DNA of 34,447 nt from Anaerolineae bacterium (GCA_016931315.1 JAFGFB010000085.1:1-34447); one strand, 5' to 3'; positions 1 through 7,920 are shown, numbered from the stretch's first letter. Made by a program: numbers and translations. Notes: generated from the sequence alone by a model not told the origin.

Positions 1-101
1 CAGAAAAAAGACGCAGAGGGTTAACGCCTGATGCGGGTCGTTTGCAAGATGGCGGTCTTATTTTCTCCAATAATCTGTCGTATACCCCACGATATGGGGT
101 A

Positions 102-262
102 GGGTGCGTTCCAACTCTGGGGCGACAATCTCAAGCGCCCCTACGGGACGCATAAAAAGGTGATTTTTCGCAGCGAGGCAAAGCCCCGCTGCGAAAAATC
201 ACTCAAAGAAAGGCATTTGCATGATAATCGGCTTGCTTTTTCCCCCAAGTTGAAACGCACCC
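102..262. repeat. MITE-like repeat A, copy 1 (complete, with target duplication)
   Basis: The element starts with GGGTGCGTTCCA and ends with TGAAACGCACCC, giving 12-bp terminal inverted repeats with one mismatch. The 8 bases before it (94-101) and after it (263-270) are both ATGGGGTA, which looks like a target-site duplication. Inside there is a small GGGGCG/CGCCCC hairpin, then a long hairpin at 161-201 (TGATTTTTCGCAGCG paired with its complement), then a conserved tail that includes AAAGGCATTTGCATGATAAT. It encodes no transposase, so it would have to be moved in trans. The transposase family is not identifiable from this window. Confidence 0.8.
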
Positions 263-270
263 ATGGGGTA

Positions 271-341
271 GGGTGCGTTTCAGAATGGGGGCGACGAACT
301 CAAACACCCCCTACGGGGCATAGAATAAAATTGATTTTTGG
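271..341. repeat. MITE-like repeat A, truncated left half
   Basis: This copy begins with the same terminal sequence GGGTGCGTTTCA directly after the right target duplication of copy 1. It keeps the CCCCTACGGGGCAT segment and the beginning of the stem (ATTGATTTTTGG). It then changes abruptly into unrelated sequence that leads to the hairpin at 390-431. No right terminal repeat is visible before 700, so it is a broken copy. Confidence 0.6.
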
Positions 342-389
342 GGAAAACTGGAAGAGGTTGTGCAAACAGACAAGGAGGATCTTTTTTAT

Positions 390-431
390 GTTTTGGGACG
401 CGGCGCCGTACCCGGCGCCGCGTCCCAAAAC
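390..431. repeat. Perfect 19-bp hairpin, repeat family B
   Basis: Positions 390-408 (GTTTTGGGACGCGGCGCCG) pair perfectly with 413-431 around a 4-base TACC loop. The left flank is TTTTTTAT. The hairpin at 28121-28162 has the same left flank, the same GTTTTG foot and the same TACC loop, but a different inner stem. The segment just upstream (350-389) is found in inverted orientation at 27959-27995. It could act as a bidirectional terminator for the gene ending at 700, but the shared design points to a dispersed repeat. Confidence 0.75.
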
Positions 432-576
432 ACCTCTGTCTTAGACAGGCATACCACGCTTGATATGTAGTGTTATGCGACCACTAATTTGCCGTATACC
501 CCACGATATGACTAACAATTAGGGGGGCATCATGCGGGGACGGCGATTTCAACCGCCCCGTGAGGCGCGGAAAAGG

Positions 577-616
577 TGATTTTTGGCGGCGGGTAAAGCC
601 TCGCCGCCAAAAATCA
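577..616. repeat. Repeat A hairpin, degenerate copy
   Basis: TGATTTTTGGCGGCGGG pairs with CCTCGCCGCCAAAAATCA around a TAAAG loop. It is followed by CTCAAAGAGAAGCCATTTGCATG, the usual tail of repeat A. The terminal inverted repeats have eroded beyond recognition on both sides. It lies about 85 bases beyond the stop codon of the C25 lipoprotein gene. Confidence 0.65.
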
Positions 617-699
617 CTCAAAGAGAAGCCATTTGCATGCTAATGTGATTACCGTCACTGGCAGGGGAAACCTGTATCAACCAACAACAGTGAGCGGGA

Positions 700-2727
700 T
701 CAGGGTCCGGGTTTAACATCTAGCGCAGGGTCTCCCAACACTAGGAAGCCCCAGCGTACATCAGGTGCACTGGTCTCGGTTTGGATGGCCTGGAGCCAGG
801 CGTCACCGATGCGGCGTTGTTGCGACAACGCTGCATAGAAAGCCTGGGCAGCAGGGCGCTGCTCGAAGGTGGTCGTTTCTCCTACCGGACCCAGGAAGGC
901 TACGGCGCCCCCCCCCGCCGTCTGCATCCAGGCTTCTGCGATGGAGGCCTGTGTCGGGTGGGCAAAATGCCCTGCCAGGCAGGTCCAGGCAACCACAACT
1001 GAGGGCTGCTTCCAGTTCTCTCCGTCATTGATTGTCAGGATTTCTTCATCGCAGAGCCGGGTGAGGCTGCCATGCCCGGTGTAGTTGAACCATGTTGGTC
1101 CACGATTGAGGGCTTCCAATAACCGCTCGCGGCTACGCTCTTCGCCCGAATCTATGCGCTCAGCTTCTGCCCCGCCCGATATCAGCGGTATGAGTGCATC
1201 CAGCATGTCGCTAAAACGGAGCTCATTATCGGTGACCAAGACCACCGTGGGGGGACTCTCTGTGGTCTCCCAGAGCAGAGTCTTTTCGACCAGGACCTTG
1301 ATCCCCGCGACCGTCTCGGCTGGAAAACGTCCCACGGCGACGGTGGGGAAACCCTCGGCATTGACACTGTAGCGCCCATCAGTTGGGGTTTCGCCAAGCA
1401 CTGCTGTGCGGGTGAAGGGAACGACCACGCGTAATGACTGGCCTTCAGTGTCGTAGCCAGCGGGGTCGGCGACGGCATCTCCGACGAGCAGCAGGTAGCG
1501 CAGCGCCGGCAGGCTTTGCACGAGGCCGCTGATTGCCTCTGGCTCAGCACGTCCGGCGCCAAAGGTGTCGTAGATTGCCTGTGGCGTGACCACGGCAGTC
1601 ACCAGCCCTTCTGCCTGCCGGTGTGCCAGCAATGGTTCCAGGACTTCATGGGCCGCAGTTGGGGCAATCACCAGATAAGTTGTATCCGCTAGCGAAGTTA
1701 CATCCAGGCTCAGGGTGGGGCGTACTCTCACGGGCGCGGTTGCTGTCTTCAAATCGCCGATCCAATAACGATGCCCTGGTTCCACGCCGATGTTCCCATC
1801 CGGAGTAGTTTCCCCTAGAGCAACAGGTGCAAGCGCTTCGGTGACATCGAGAACCATCAGCCCATCTTTCCCGGCGTCGAGTGTGGCGCCCTGTGCCTGT
1901 AATAATCCGCTAGGGGGTACAGCGGCGTGCGGATAGGTGATATCCCACCCATCAATCCAGACAATCGCAATACCGGCATCACTGATAGAGGGCGTGTTCA
2001 GGGTAAGTGTATGATTACCCTGAGGCGCGGCTTCATCCCAACTCGTAGTCAGGGTCTGCATGCCCTGCCCGGCCCATTCCCATTGCCCTTTGAGCTCTTC
2101 ATCCCAGTAGAGTTGCAATTGGTGGTCCGGCGTCGGAGTGGCGCGTGTGTGGCTCCACAGGCGCACAGTTACGGTAATCGGACCTGTCACCGCGTTGGTG
2201 AGGTTAAGCGTGTGAGCAATCTCTCCGGGCGCATAGATGGGTTGCCATAACCACGGAATTGCTGCGGTAGCCTGGGGTAAATAGCGCCGGTTTTCCTCCC
2301 AGGTGACTTGCGTCAGCCCTGGAAGGGCGGGCAGCGTTGCCTCCGCCGGTGTCTGTGTGGGAATCGGGGTGCCTGTGGCGTTAAGCTCTAATAAGAAGCT
2401 GGTTCCCTGATTGTAGCGCGTGTGAAAAGCCGGTGCGAAGAAGAAAAGTCCCCATTGCCCCTCATCTTCGATGCTGTGGGTAGGTATGGTCTGCCCGTTC
2501 CAGGAGAGCCGCAGTGCCGGGGCGTTAGCCGCATCCACATCTACTCCCAGCGCTTTCAGTGCCTCCGGTGCCAGCCAAACGCCGCCCTCTTCAGCGACAT
2601 CAATGAAAAAAGACTGTTGTTCTCCCGGCACAAAATCACCTGAGATGGGCGTTGGCCCGGTGTCATGGTTACATGCTGGAACGAACCACAACAATATCAG
2701 AAGCGTTAGCAGACTCAGGCGTTTCAT
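700..2727 (-). CDS. C25 (gingipain-type) cysteine protease, predicted lipoprotein, 675 aa
   Basis: Predicted cell-surface cysteine protease of the caspase-like C25 family. I start it at the ATG at 2727, which overlaps the stop of the upstream gene in an ATGA arrangement and opens directly onto a lipoprotein signal (MKRLSLLTLLILLWFVPAC; lipobox cysteine at residue 19). An open frame continues 33 codons upstream but lies inside the previous gene. The N-terminal ~330 residues look like beta-sandwich accessory domains. The C25 core follows: ITHRQAEGLVTAV-like sequence, LLLVGDAV, then YTGHGS with His552 and AWTCLAGHF with Cys583, which fit the family's His-Cys dyad. The protein ends with GFLVLGDPAL, a segment shared with the larger C25 protein at 4330-6885 (YTLLGDPSM). 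It is the last gene of the locus and is probably translationally coupled to the S26-FN3 gene. The substrate is unknown. Confidence 0.85.
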   Translation of the reverse strand: MKRLSLLTLLILLWFVPACNHDTGPTPISGDFVPGEQQSFFIDVAEEGGVWLAPEALKALGVDVDAANAPALRLSWNGQTIPTHSIEDEGQWGLFFFAPAFHTRYNQGTSFLLELNATGTPIPTQTPAEATLPALPGLTQVTWEENRRYLPQATAAIPWLWQPIYAPGEIAHTLNLTNAVTGPITVTVRLWSHTRATPTPDHQLQLYWDEELKGQWEWAGQGMQTLTTSWDEAAPQGNHTLTLNTPSISDAGIAIVWIDGWDITYPHAAVPPSGLLQAQGATLDAGKDGLMVLDVTEALAPVALGETTPDGNIGVEPGHRYWIGDLKTATAPVRVRPTLSLDVTSLADTTYLVIAPTAAHEVLEPLLAHRQAEGLVTAVVTPQAIYDTFGAGRAEPEAISGLVQSLPALRYLLLVGDAVADPAGYDTEGQSLRVVVPFTRTAVLGETPTDGRYSVNAEGFPTVAVGRFPAETVAGIKVLVEKTLLWETTESPPTVVLVTDNELRFSDMLDALIPLISGGAEAERIDSGEERSRERLLEALNRGPTWFNYTGHGSLTRLCDEEILTINDGENWKQPSVVVAWTCLAGHFAHPTQASIAEAWMQTAGGGAVAFLGPVGETTTFEQRPAAQAFYAALSQQRRIGDAWLQAIQTETSAPDVRWGFLVLGDPALDVKPGP

Positions 2728-4274
2728 GAGCGTTTTCGCATCCACCAGATTCCTGCTCCTCCCAGAAGGATCAGCAGCCCGCCTGCGCCAATGCCCGCCC
2801 ACAGCCATCCTGAGGATGACGGCCACCCTGGCGTTGGCGCATCCTGTCCCCCGAGCGCTGGGCGTATCAGCGTGGGCGTTGCCGCCGTTGCTGTGGTTGG
2901 TTCGGTTTCCGGCGCCATGGTAAGGGGTTCGGGTGTTATCCCCCCGTTTTCGGTGGGTTCTGCTGGCTCGGTTTGCGGCAAAGGAGTGCGAGTGGGTGCT
3001 TGGGGTTGCAATGTTGGAGTGGGCGTGGGGGGGACATTCTCCACAGTGGGCGGCGGCGTCTCATTCGGGAGCGGCGTGAGGGTTGCGGGTGGGGGGAAGG
3101 TTGGCGTCGCTGTGCTGCCGAGAGGCGCTGGCGTGCATACGCCTTGCACGTTGAGCGTGACGGTGAAGTCTTCGGTGCTCCCATTCCGATACGTAACGCG
3201 CAGCGTATAAGTCTGATTTTCACAGGGGCAGACGGTTTTGCCGCTTACTCCTGGAACGCCTATTCCATCCAGAAAGACGGTACTGATTTCGCGTGTTTCC
3301 CACTGTAGGGTGACGCACTGCCCTGCTTGCACGGTGGTCTGATCGGCCCAGAAGCGCACGTAAGGCTCGAGTGTCGCTGTGGGTTGACCGGGTTGCGTTG
3401 TTGGGGGTGGGGTAGTGGGAGTTGGAGTGGGAGTTGGAGTCGGTGTCAAAGTCGGAGTCGGGCTGGGCGTGGGCGTATTGTTTTCTCCCGGTAGTGGAAT
3501 GCGTGCTGAAATAGGTCCATGAAATTCGGAGGACCCATTAGTTTCAACTGCCTCTAGTTTGTAGTAGTAAGTCGTGCCGGCTTCAACATCCTCGTCAATA
3601 TATTCATAGATGGCTCCGCCGAAGTCGCCTTCCGCCGGGATGTAGTTGGAGACGCGATCATAGGTCCCCGCTTCGCTTGACGCGCGCAATACATAGAAGA
3701 CCGACATATTGACTTCACTAGCAGTTTCCCAATAGACCTTAATATCGGCAGTCTGGGCCAGCGCTCCAAAATCCGAGAGCGTCACCGCTGCCAGCAGGGG
3801 CTGTGATGCCAGGCTGAGCCATAGAACTATTAGAAGCAAGAGGTGTGATGCGCCGCGCCGGCGCGCGCGCCATTTCTGCCAGATGCCGGCTATGATTTGG
3901 TGGAACATAGTTTTTATCCTTTCCCTGAGGGAATTTGTGCGTACAGGCAGCGTGTTGCCGTGACGGATGACTGTAGTGACGCGCCCCAATAACGCTTCCT
4001 GGGGCCAACGCGGATCCGGCGCGCGATGTGCATCTCCTTTTGTCAGCATCCCCCCATCGCGTGTGAACTTCAGAAAGCGGTGAACCAAGGGGCCTGATGG
4101 TGCGCGGATGACAACCCAATCGCCGGGATGCAGCGCTTGCGCTTCGATCTTTTCAACATAAACCTCGTCTCCGGGTTGCAACGTGGGCCACATACTTCGC
4201 CCACGCACATGTAGGCGATACGCATTTGTCGCCGTTTCAGCTAGTATATCGGGCCATTGATCCGAAAATTGCAT
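2724..4274 (-). CDS. S26B-type peptidase domain fused to a secreted FN3/Ig-like anchored stalk, 516 aa
   Basis: Residues ~16-106 look like an S24/S26 peptidase: GRSMWPTL with Ser27, LVHRF with His65 and TKGDAHRAPD (residues 78-87). A His rather than a Lys base is the ER/archaeal-type (S26B) pattern. No membrane segment precedes this domain, so it should sit in the cytoplasm. Residues ~143-163 are a signal or membrane segment (HLLLLIVLWLSLASQPLLAA), followed by an FN3-like domain (VYWETASEVNMSVFYVLRAS), a Pro-Thr linker (~266-290), an Ig-like domain, a second Pro-rich linker and a C-terminal membrane helix ending WWMRKRS. An internal in-frame ATG at 3908 (Met123) has its own AAAGGA site 8 bases upstream, so a shorter secreted FN3 protein may also be made. 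The ATG at 4274 is chosen; a TTG at 4280 sits better relative to AAAGGAG. It lies 55 bp after the large C25 gene and shares an ATGA overlap with the C25 lipoprotein gene. Confidence 0.8.
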   Translation of the reverse strand: MQFSDQWPDILAETATNAYRLHVRGRSMWPTLQPGDEVYVEKIEAQALHPGDWVVIRAPSGPLVHRFLKFTRDGGMLTKGDAHRAPDPRWPQEALLGRVTTVIRHGNTLPVRTNSLRERIKTMFHQIIAGIWQKWRARRRGASHLLLLIVLWLSLASQPLLAAVTLSDFGALAQTADIKVYWETASEVNMSVFYVLRASSEAGTYDRVSNYIPAEGDFGGAIYEYIDEDVEAGTTYYYKLEAVETNGSSEFHGPISARIPLPGENNTPTPSPTPTLTPTPTPTPTPTTPPPTTQPGQPTATLEPYVRFWADQTTVQAGQCVTLQWETREISTVFLDGIGVPGVSGKTVCPCENQTYTLRVTYRNGSTEDFTVTLNVQGVCTPAPLGSTATPTFPPPATLTPLPNETPPPTVENVPPTPTPTLQPQAPTRTPLPQTEPAEPTENGGITPEPLTMAPETEPTTATAATPTLIRPALGGQDAPTPGWPSSSGWLWAGIGAGGLLILLGGAGIWWMRKRS

Positions 4275-4329
4275 TGCCAAGCAGAAAAATTCTCCTTTGA
4301 TCTGTGAAGCGTTGGCTACACAGGTTGTC

Positions 4330-6885
4330 TTACTGCCCCAATAGGGTGATGTCCTGAAGGCGCAATTGCATAGAGGGATCCCCCAGCAAGGTGTAGGTGC
4401 GAGCAAGGTATTTCCCCGAAATCAGATTCCAGATGACCGACCTTCCGGCTTGCGTTAGCTCCCCCACCCGGCGTTCTCCGCGCTCGAAAGCTTCCTGCAT
4501 CATCGCGCGCGCCATTTGCTCTTCGACGGACATATATCCCAGACCCGCGGGCCCGAAGACCGCGATAGCACCACGATCATCCCACCCCATGGTGGCACGT
4601 TCCCCGATGGAAATGGCTTCGCGCCCTGTACCCACGTTGACGTTGTGGGGGAACATCCAGAAGCCATCCCAGCAATCCAGCGCAATGATAAAGGGTTGTC
4701 CCGCGGTCGGTTGGAGCGTCGCCAGCTGTGAGCCACGCACCAGCGGCTCGTTTGCCCAGACACCCGGAGCGCCATGCCCCGCATAGAGTAACAGCGCTGC
4801 CCCCTGGCTCCAGGTCTGAGTCAACGCCTTTGTAGCCGCGAGACAGGGAGCGGTCCAGTTTGCGGGAGGTTTGGGGCAGTAGTCTTGAATGTACACTTGA
4901 TGGCTTACGGTCCATGCAGGGAAGAGGTTGTTCTTGATCCAATTCAGACCGTCAGCAAAATAGGGTTCCTGTGCAGTGGCGCCATCATCAGCGACCAGCA
5001 ATAGCGTTTCCATCCATGCAGCTGTGGGAAGCGTATCATAGGCCAGCAACTTGTTGAGATAGCTCGTGAGCTCGGTTTCGGAATTTGCAGGAATGCGCCC
5101 TACCATGAGCTCGGGCATGCCGTCCCCGTCTATATCGCCATAGCGCGCATCCACTGGTACTTCACCCTGGTCTGGGTCGGCGAATTCCAGGTAGGGGGGA
5201 ATCCAGATCCGTGAGAGTTCGCCAAAAGTTTCCGGATCGTAACCCTTGAAGTTGAAGTGCCCATCACCTACCAGGAGCAGGTATTTGGGTGCTGGCGCGG
5301 GCCAGGTGGCATAGGCATGGGCAACGAAGCCGCGAATGGCTTCGGGATGGTAAATGCCGCCGTTGAAGAGCGGATAAAGGTCCTGCTCTGCCGCCAGGGC
5401 CACCCGTAAGCCCTGAGCCTGCCGGCGCGTAATCAAAGGCTGGAGCGCTGTATGAAACTCGCGCGGTGCGATGATGAGCAAATCGGCCCCGGTTGTGGGA
5501 GTGATCAGGGTGGTATCAGGGTGGTACTTCATGATTATCGCTGCAGGCAAAGCGGCACTGGCGGAAGTGCTTTGCGTGGAGGAAGCTTCAGTGCTTTGCA
5601 TGACGTTACCACTGTTGCTTAGCACCAATGGCAGGTAGATGGTAAATGGTAAGGCTACCGCTGATGGCGCGCTGCCAATGTACCGTGTTCCGGCATCAGC
5701 AGTGTCCTGGAAGGTGAAAGCCTGGTGCTCTGTGAGTTTTACCGGATTCAGTGGGTCGGTGATGTCGTAGAGCCGGGCGTTGGTAGGCAATCCGGTGAAG
5801 GCATAGGTGTGCGTGCCGGTTTCAGAAACTTCGCAGGTAAGGACGCCCTCTGTGGCAACAGGCTCTCGCAGATATGTGAGCTCCGCGCGATCGAAGTAGA
5901 CATCCTGATATAAGCCCGTCCCTACCACTGCCAGGCTCAGTGTGTTATCCCCTTCTCGCAGAAGCGTTCCGGGAACATCAAGTGTGGTGATGTGCCCTAC
6001 CTCACCGTCCCAGAAAACATCGCCGAGTGGTGTGCCGTTGAGGGTTACTCTGAGGTGGTGATCAGGGTTGACGGAGACGTTGTAGCTTCTTCCTGCAACT
6101 TCGATGAGCAGTGTGGCAGTGTGGTGCATCATGGCGATGTTACTCGAGGGAATTGGGAAGGTATCGGTGACGACCTGTCCCAGCGGCGCGATCATGCGTT
6201 TCCAGAACCAGGTGGTAGATGTGCCGGGATTGTTGTTCCAGCGCGCGAAATGCTCCAGATTCTGTTCTGCAACTGCCGTAGTGAGACAGATGCCGGTCGC
6301 CGGAGCGCCGGTGGGGGTTACATTGCGCGAAGCCATGCGCTTGCCGGCAGCGCCGGTCTCCAGGCTCAACCAGTAGACGTTCTCATCCGTGTATTTCTCA
6401 TCCTGCGTGCTGCCGTGGAACTTCTCGCCATAGAAAATCAACCGGTCGGTAGAATCGAAGAAACCGTTCCCATTGTTATCCTCAATCTCGATGGCGACCT
6501 CAATCTCTCGATGCCATAATTGGAAACTGGTCATCGGGACTTCGGTCACGGGCACACCTGCGGCGACTAGGGTATCATGAGATAGGTGATAGAGTCCATC
6601 TTGCGTGATACCAACTCGCCATACAGGGTCTGGTAGTGCCCAGGGCGTTGTGGTCGAAGCAAGCGGTATGATTGTGGCGGCTGTGGCAGGTTCTGCCGGA
6701 GGTCGGGCATCTGCGGCAGGTGAGGGGGCAAAAAAATCATCTGGTGGATTTTGTGGGGCTGTTTGAGCAACAGGTGGCTGAATGGAAGTGGCTTGCGTGG
6801 GGAGGTCCATGCTCAAAACTGCCAGAAGTCCGACTGCAACGAGCGCCAAGACCAGGCTCAAACGAAAAGCGATTTTCTTGTTCAT
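4330..6885 (-). CDS. Large secreted C25 (gingipain-type) cysteine protease, 851 aa
   Basis: Secreted caspase-fold cysteine protease. Of two adjacent ATG codons, the one at 6885 is preferred because GAGG lies 6 bases upstream. Residues ~5-30 form a Sec signal peptide (IAFRLSLVLALVAVGLLAVL). The N-terminal half contains a beta-sandwich region, including a DNNGNGFFDSTD calcium-binding-like loop. An IYLPLVLSN segment typical of Chloroflexota surface proteins follows near residue 420. The C25 core comes next: LLIIAPREF, YLLLVGDGHF, a DGDGMPELMVGR loop, LLYAGHG with His704 and IALDCWDGF with Cys738. It ends shortly after YTLLGDPSM, with no C-terminal anchor. A consensus promoter at 7012-7040 drives it, and the S26 and C25-lipoprotein genes follow closely, so the three probably form an operon. 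It may mature or degrade surface proteins; the substrate is unknown. Confidence 0.87.
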   Translation of the reverse strand: MNKKIAFRLSLVLALVAVGLLAVLSMDLPTQATSIQPPVAQTAPQNPPDDFFAPSPAADARPPAEPATAATIIPLASTTTPWALPDPVWRVGITQDGLYHLSHDTLVAAGVPVTEVPMTSFQLWHREIEVAIEIEDNNGNGFFDSTDRLIFYGEKFHGSTQDEKYTDENVYWLSLETGAAGKRMASRNVTPTGAPATGICLTTAVAEQNLEHFARWNNNPGTSTTWFWKRMIAPLGQVVTDTFPIPSSNIAMMHHTATLLIEVAGRSYNVSVNPDHHLRVTLNGTPLGDVFWDGEVGHITTLDVPGTLLREGDNTLSLAVVGTGLYQDVYFDRAELTYLREPVATEGVLTCEVSETGTHTYAFTGLPTNARLYDITDPLNPVKLTEHQAFTFQDTADAGTRYIGSAPSAVALPFTIYLPLVLSNSGNVMQSTEASSTQSTSASAALPAAIIMKYHPDTTLITPTTGADLLIIAPREFHTALQPLITRRQAQGLRVALAAEQDLYPLFNGGIYHPEAIRGFVAHAYATWPAPAPKYLLLVGDGHFNFKGYDPETFGELSRIWIPPYLEFADPDQGEVPVDARYGDIDGDGMPELMVGRIPANSETELTSYLNKLLAYDTLPTAAWMETLLLVADDGATAQEPYFADGLNWIKNNLFPAWTVSHQVYIQDYCPKPPANWTAPCLAATKALTQTWSQGAALLLYAGHGAPGVWANEPLVRGSQLATLQPTAGQPFIIALDCWDGFWMFPHNVNVGTGREAISIGERATMGWDDRGAIAVFGPAGLGYMSVEEQMARAMMQEAFERGERRVGELTQAGRSVIWNLISGKYLARTYTLLGDPSMQLRLQDITLLGQ

Positions 6886-6976
6886 CATTGTCCTCAAGCA
6901 TCTATCATCACCATCTCTGAAGGGGTTGTCCCGCTTCATATCATTGGTTGGTTTGCGTTATACCACTTATATCCCA

Positions 6977-6998
6977 CGGGCAATAGTGTGCTTGCCCG
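6977..6998 (-). promoter_or_regulatory. Leader hairpin in the C25 protease mRNA
   Basis: On the minus strand CGGGCAA and TTGCCCG form a 7-bp stem around an 8-base loop, about 10 bases after the predicted transcription start. No U-run follows, so it is not an intrinsic terminator. It could stabilise the mRNA or control early transcription. The function is unknown. Confidence 0.45.
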
Positions 6999-7011
6999 CA
7001 AAAGTAGTATG

Positions 7012-7040
7012 AATATACCCTTCAGTGAGGGGGTTGTCAA
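7012..7040 (-). promoter_or_regulatory. Sigma-70-type promoter of the large C25 protease operon
   Basis: On the minus strand the -35 box is TTGACA (7035-7040), followed by a 17-bp spacer and the -10 box TATATT (7012-7017). This is a near-perfect consensus. Transcription would start near 7005, leaving a leader of about 120 bases. The motif GACAACCCC overlaps the -35 box (7030-7038) and recurs at 6922-6930, so a regulator could bind both sites. Confidence 0.75.
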
Positions 7041-7316
7041 GTATTTTTAGGAAAGTGGCGGCTCATCATTCGCGTGGAGAAACAGATCAAATGCGATAAC
7101 CCTATGGCGAGTGGAAACGCACTGCGCATTTCTGAGAAGCGCAAACGAGGTGGGGTATAGGATAAATGCGTGGCTGTCAGGTGTTTCAGATGCGACGTGG
7201 CACGCATGCCTGATTTAGCCTGCTAAAAATTACCTGTTGGGCATGCTAAACGCTGGATGGTGAACAGTACCATCTGCACTGTGCCTGTGAGGTGGATTGG
7301 GGAAAAGGGAGAGGAA

Positions 7317-7820
7317 TCAGCGTTGACGATGACGCCAAACGATGACGATAGCACCACAGACGACCCAGAGTAAGCCTATCAAACTGGCGCGCAGGTAGGG
7401 GGTCTGTAGATTGGGTTGGTTCAGGGTGATTGAATCAATAACAGTATCGAAGCTGTTCGGGGAAGTCCATTCGGAGGTGTTGCCGTTGGGATCACAGGCA
7501 CTTACTGCGGCAGCTTTGTAGAACTGGTAGGTCACTTCGGCATCAGGAATTTCATCTGGGATGGTACAAATCCATGCATCGGCTGGCGTTTCCACTTTCT
7601 GACAATGCACGTAATGCCAGGTGGGGGTTTGCGCAATCATCCAGCGCAGGCAGATGAGTTCTTCAGCGGTGGTGTCGGCTAAAACTGTCCATTGATAACC
7701 GGGAAAGAGCCGCCGATCTGGTCCCTGGGGATTGTAGCGAACATAGGCGCTCGCGCTTTCTGCAATAATGCAGAGCACGCATATCGCAATGCCAAGCCCT
7801 AAAATCGCTTTCCACCTCAT
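7317..7820 (-). CDS. Small secreted protein with C-terminal membrane anchor, unknown function, 167 aa
   Basis: I do not recognise a family. Residues 1-26 form a signal peptide (AILGLGIAICVLCIIAESASA). The middle is an extracytoplasmic domain with four cysteines that could form disulfides and a PNGNTSEW segment that resembles a beta-sandwich (FN3-like) edge. A C-terminal membrane helix (about 141-161, LRASLIGLLWVVCGAIVIVW) ends in the basic tail RHRQR. This hydrophobic-plus-basic end resembles a sorting-type anchor but has no recognisable LPXTG- or PEP-like motif before it. The ATG at 7820 has an AGGGG site about 9 bases upstream. It lies between the anti-sigma and C25 genes on the same strand, separated from each by more than 200 bp. 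Confidence 0.7.
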   Translation of the reverse strand: MRWKAILGLGIAICVLCIIAESASAYVRYNPQGPDRRLFPGYQWTVLADTTAEELICLRWMIAQTPTWHYVHCQKVETPADAWICTIPDEIPDAEVTYQFYKAAAVSACDPNGNTSEWTSPNSFDTVIDSITLNQPNLQTPYLRASLIGLLWVVCGAIVIVWRHRQR

Positions 7821-7920
7821 ACTAGTGTTCCCCTGGCACCTACGTGTTCGGCTGAATTAGAAACTGTTCAGTGTTCTCCTGTTTACCACAACAAAGAACG
7901 GCTAAAGTCGCGATTTTTGG

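Larger units (their letters stand above)
1..699. other. Gene-free repeat region at the left edge
   Basis: I see no credible gene here. An open frame at 160-444 exists, but it runs through repeat and hairpin DNA and has no ribosome binding site, so I treat it as spurious. The stretch holds one complete MITE-like repeat (102-262), the truncated left half of a second (from 271 to about 341), a very strong hairpin (390-431) and a degenerate third copy of the repeat hairpin (577-616). Short segments near 70-90 and 482-510 resemble each other (a TAAT-TG-CGTATACCCCACGATATG pattern), and a related version occurs near 12233-12250. The C25 lipoprotein gene ends at 700 on the minus strand, so its terminator may be one of these hairpins. 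Confidence 0.7.
6886..7316. other. Regulatory intergenic region upstream of the large C25 protease gene
   Basis: There is no gene in this ~430-bp gap. Its left part holds a consensus minus-strand promoter and a ~120-base leader for the C25 gene. The leader can form a CGGGCAA/TTGCCCG hairpin (6977-6998), and a GACAACCCC element occurs twice. The right part contains a short TTTAGC/GCTAAA palindrome (7214-7227) inside a wider pair of GCATGC sites (7203-7209 and 7239-7244). No strong terminator for the upstream 167-aa gene is evident. Confidence 0.6.

Noticed and set aside
161-201. CRISPR repeats among the recurrent hairpins
   Set aside because: Copies are dispersed over 34 kb, lack regular spacers and no cas genes are present.
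160-444. 94-codon open frame in the left repeat region
   Set aside because: It runs through repeat A and the strong hairpin, has no ribosome binding site and its similarity to a frame at 27875-28096 follows from shared repeat DNA.
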